Assembly (NCBI GenBank): GCA_016844515.1
Contig: JAERMP010000190.1
Coordinates: 1 to 6,716, forward strand
From: Thermoleophilia bacterium
GTDB taxonomy: Bacteria > Actinomycetota > Thermoleophilia > Gaiellales > Gaiellaceae
Length of the DNA stretch: 6,716 nt
Direction of reading: 5' to 3'
Both the position numbers and the translations under genes were made by a program. This document shows positions 4,933 through 6,716 of this stretch, one piece after another; position 1 is the first letter of the stretch, and each line of letters opens with the position of its first letter. The notes under the pieces were generated by a model. The model was not told the DNA's origin. It did not search any database and was given only the letters and a program-made list of their open reading frames with translations.

Positions 4933-6451
4933 GTGGCAACGACCGACCGTCGGCTGACCGATTCCGGCATCGAGGTCAGGCCCGTCTACACGGCGGACGA
5001 CCTCCCGCCGGGAGAGCTCGAGCTCCCGGGCGAGTTCCCGTTCACGCGCGGCCCGTACGAGACGATGTACCGCGGGCGGCCGTGGACGATCCGACAGTAC
5101 GCGGGCTACGGCTCGGCCGAGGAGACGAATGCGCGCTTCCGCTACCTCCTCGAGCGCGGGCAGACGGGGCTCTCGGTCGCCTTCGACCTCCCCACGCAGC
5201 TCGGCTACGACTCCGACGACCCGCTCGCCGAGGGCGAGGTCGGTCGGACAGGGGTCGCGATCGACTCCCTTGCCGACATGGAAGTGCTGCTCGAGGGGAT
5301 CCCGCTCGCCGACGTATCGACCTCGATGACGATCAACGCCCCAGCCGCGCTTCTTCTCCTCCTCTACGAGCTCGTCGCCGAGGGGCAAGGCGTGCCGGGC
5401 GAAAAGCTGCGCGGCACGGCCGTCGATGCGGCTCACGACCGATCTCTTCGCGTACTGCGCCGAGCGGCTGCCCGAGTGGAACACGATCTCGATCTCGGGG
5501 TACCACATCCGCGAAGCGGGAGCGAGCGCGGCTCAGGAACTGGCGTTCACATTGGCGAATGGCATCGCCTACTGCGAGGCAGCGGTCGCCGCAGGACTCT
5601 CGCCCGATGCGTTCGGCGAGCGACTTTCGTTCTTCTTCAACGCGCACAACCACTTCTTTCAGGAGGTCGCGAAGTTCCGGGCCGCGAGGCGCCTGTGGGC
5701 GGAGATCATGCGAGATCGCTTCGGCGCGACAAACCCGCGCGCAATCGCGCTCCGCTTCCACGCCCAGACGGGCGGCTCGACGCTCACCGCCCAGCAGCCG
5801 GAGAACAACATCGCGCGAGTCGCGATCCAGGCGCTCTCGGCGGTGTGCGGCGGCGCACAATCACTCCATACCAACTCGTTCGACGAGGCGCTGGCGCTCC
5901 CGACCGAGCACGCCGCCACGATCGCGCTACGAACCCAGCAGATCCTCGCTGCCGAGGCAGGTACGACGGACACTGCCGACCCGCTCGCAGGCTCCTTCTT
6001 CATCGAGGCACTCACCGCAGCGCTCGAGCAGCACGCCCGGGACCTGATCGCGAGAGTCGACGACCTGGGCGGCGCGGTGGCCGCGATCGAGCAGGGGTTC
6101 GTGCAGGCAGAGATCGAGGCGTCTTCCTACCGCTATCAGACCGAGGTCGAATCTGGTGAGCGGGTCATCGTCGGCGTGAACCGGTTCACCGAGGACGAGT
6201 CCCCGGGGGTCGAGCTGCTCCACGTGGATCCCGAGCTCGAGCGCGGACAGCGCGAGCGCGTAGCACGTGTCCGCGCAGAGCGGGATTCGGCTCTCGCCGA
6301 GCATGCGCTCGCAGAGGTGCGGCGTGTCGCAGACACCGACGCGAACCTCCTTCCCCCGATACGCGAGGCGCTCCGTGCACGCTGCACCGTGGGAGAGATA
6401 TGCGGCACGCTTCGCGAGCTTTGGGGTACATATGACGCCCAGAATGCGTAG
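4933..6451 (+). pseudogene. mcmA: Methylmalonyl-CoA mutase-type large subunit, broken by a ~59-bp deletion and frameshift
   Basis: This is the substrate-binding TIM-barrel subunit of a B12-dependent acyl-CoA mutase; methylmalonyl-CoA mutase interconverts (R)-methylmalonyl-CoA and succinyl-CoA. Frame 1 (4933-5418, 162 codons, GTG start) carries [14 protein letters not shown] (47-60) and [17 protein letters not shown] (79-95), and stops matching the family after EKLRGT. The match resumes in frame 2 at 5420 with [13 protein letters not shown], then [32 protein letters not shown] and [17 protein letters not shown], ending at a TAG at 6449-6451. The family block between them (like [20 protein letters not shown]) is missing. 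The Tyr in RQYAG favours methylmalonyl-CoA over isobutyryl-CoA mutase. There is no C-terminal B12 domain; an intact gene would give about 525 residues, so the B12-binding subunit must be encoded elsewhere. As read, no functional mutase is made. An assembly error is a real alternative. Confidence 0.9.
5416..5422 (+). other. Deletion/frameshift junction in the mutase gene
   Basis: Frame 1 reads ...CGC GGC ACG up to 5418 (KLRGT); frame 2 reads CCG TCG ATG CGG from 5420 (PSMR). One base (G5419) lies between. In the family 20 residues separate these blocks, so the apparent loss is 59 bases (60 minus the single retained G). Frame 1 stays open as nonsense to 6159 only because the DNA is GC-rich. Confidence 0.88.
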
Positions 6452-6716
6452 CGGCGCCCGGATCGCGGTCTTCGCAGCGTTGCTGCTCGCACTCGCGATC
6501 CCACTCGCCGCGCTCGCTGCGTCCCGGGGGAGCGACAACCCGAGCCGAGAAGTAGCGACCCCGAGCTTCAAGCGCGACGTCGCTCCGATCATCGCCGGCA
6601 AGTGCGCCGGCTGCCATCAGACCGGCGGCATCGCGCCGTTCCCACTCGAGACGGCGCGTCAGATCTCCTCCAAGGCGAGCTTGATCGCCGCCGCCGTCAC
6701 AACCGGCGTGATGCCG
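6432..6716 (+). CDS. Secreted or membrane-anchored c-type haem protein, N-terminal part (partial)
   Basis: The first 95 residues are visible, and the frame is open at the right edge. Residues 1-30 look like an export signal: MTPRMRSGAR is basic, followed by a hydrophobic stretch (IAVFAALLLALAIPLAALAA) with a possible AxA cleavage site near 29-30. The mature part begins with polar residues, then FKRDVAPIIAGKCAGCHQTGGIAPFPLETA with the haem c motif CAGCH at 58-62. The 'CxxCH...GGIAPF' pattern followed by '...MP' is typical of cytochrome c-like domains at the front of secreted proteins related to copper ascorbate-dependent monooxygenases or of cytochrome-domain redox proteins; the downstream domain is not visible. 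The start ATG at 6432 follows GGGG with 5-base spacing and overlaps the mutase stop by 20 bases; an in-frame ATG at 6444 is an alternative. The haem protein acts outside the membrane, so a direct link with the cytosolic mutase is not obvious. Confidence 0.82.
   Translation, partial: MTPRMRSGARIAVFAALLLALAIPLAALAASRGSDNPSREVATPSFKRDVAPIIAGKCAGCHQTGGIAPFPLETARQISSKASLIAAAVTTGVMP

Noticed and set aside
3860..4970. Long open frames on both strands over the GntR gene (plus 3860-4957, minus 4020-4970)
   Set aside because: They have shadow-like composition, rich in Arg, Ala and Gly, with no motifs, and overlap a well-identified regulator and moaX; long spurious frames are normal in GC-rich DNA.
5416..5430. 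Programmed ribosomal frameshift in the mutase gene
   Set aside because: No slippery run or downstream structure is evident, and frameshifting alone would not restore the missing 20-residue block.
5426..6451. A separate gene starting at ATG 5426
   Set aside because: The Met is an internal family residue (PSMRL) and the preceding codons CCG TCG also match the family in that frame, so this is the 3' part of a broken mutase gene, not an independent gene.

Overview
The window is GC-rich, tightly packed bacterial DNA with many GTG starts and 4-base GTGA stop/start overlaps. This fits an actinobacterium. A deep-branching soil lineage such as Thermoleophilia is my guess from gene style, not something the sequence proves. 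Almost all of it is coding; no intergenic gap exceeds about 55 bases, and I saw no rRNA, tRNA, CRISPR array, insertion sequence or integrase.

Left part (1-4195, all on the minus strand, read right to left): a six-gene run. It starts with a fused MoaD-MoaE molybdopterin synthase (moaX type), then an M50 site-2-type membrane metalloprotease, a LOG-family nucleotide phosphoribohydrolase-like protein, an unrecognised multi-pass membrane protein, a trimeric-type purine nucleoside phosphorylase, and the N-terminal third of SelA (selenocysteine synthase), which runs off the left edge. Spacing is -22, -4, +36, +24 and -4 bases, so the run is probably one operon or two coupled blocks. Molybdopterin and selenocysteine genes in one run suggest that the host makes a Mo/Sec enzyme such as formate dehydrogenase, but no such enzyme is in view.

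Right part (4251-6716, plus strand): a GntR/FCD regulator diverges from moaX across a 55-base spacer. It is followed by the large (catalytic TIM-barrel) subunit of a B12-dependent methylmalonyl-CoA-type mutase, then by the start of a secreted c-type haem protein of the CxxCH/'GGIAPF' type that runs off the right edge. The regulator probably controls the mutase transcript.

The main surprises are sequence lesions rather than new genes. (1) The mutase gene has lost about 59 bases, which shifts the frame and removes a 20-residue block holding two substrate-contacting residues. (2) The nucleoside phosphorylase carries a perfect in-frame 36-base tandem duplication right after its NAAGG active-site motif. 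(3) A perfect 28-base palindrome sits inside the start of the protease gene and is translated. Lesions 1 and 2 could be real mutations or assembly errors; reads are needed to decide. I did not find a convincing new multi-gene system.
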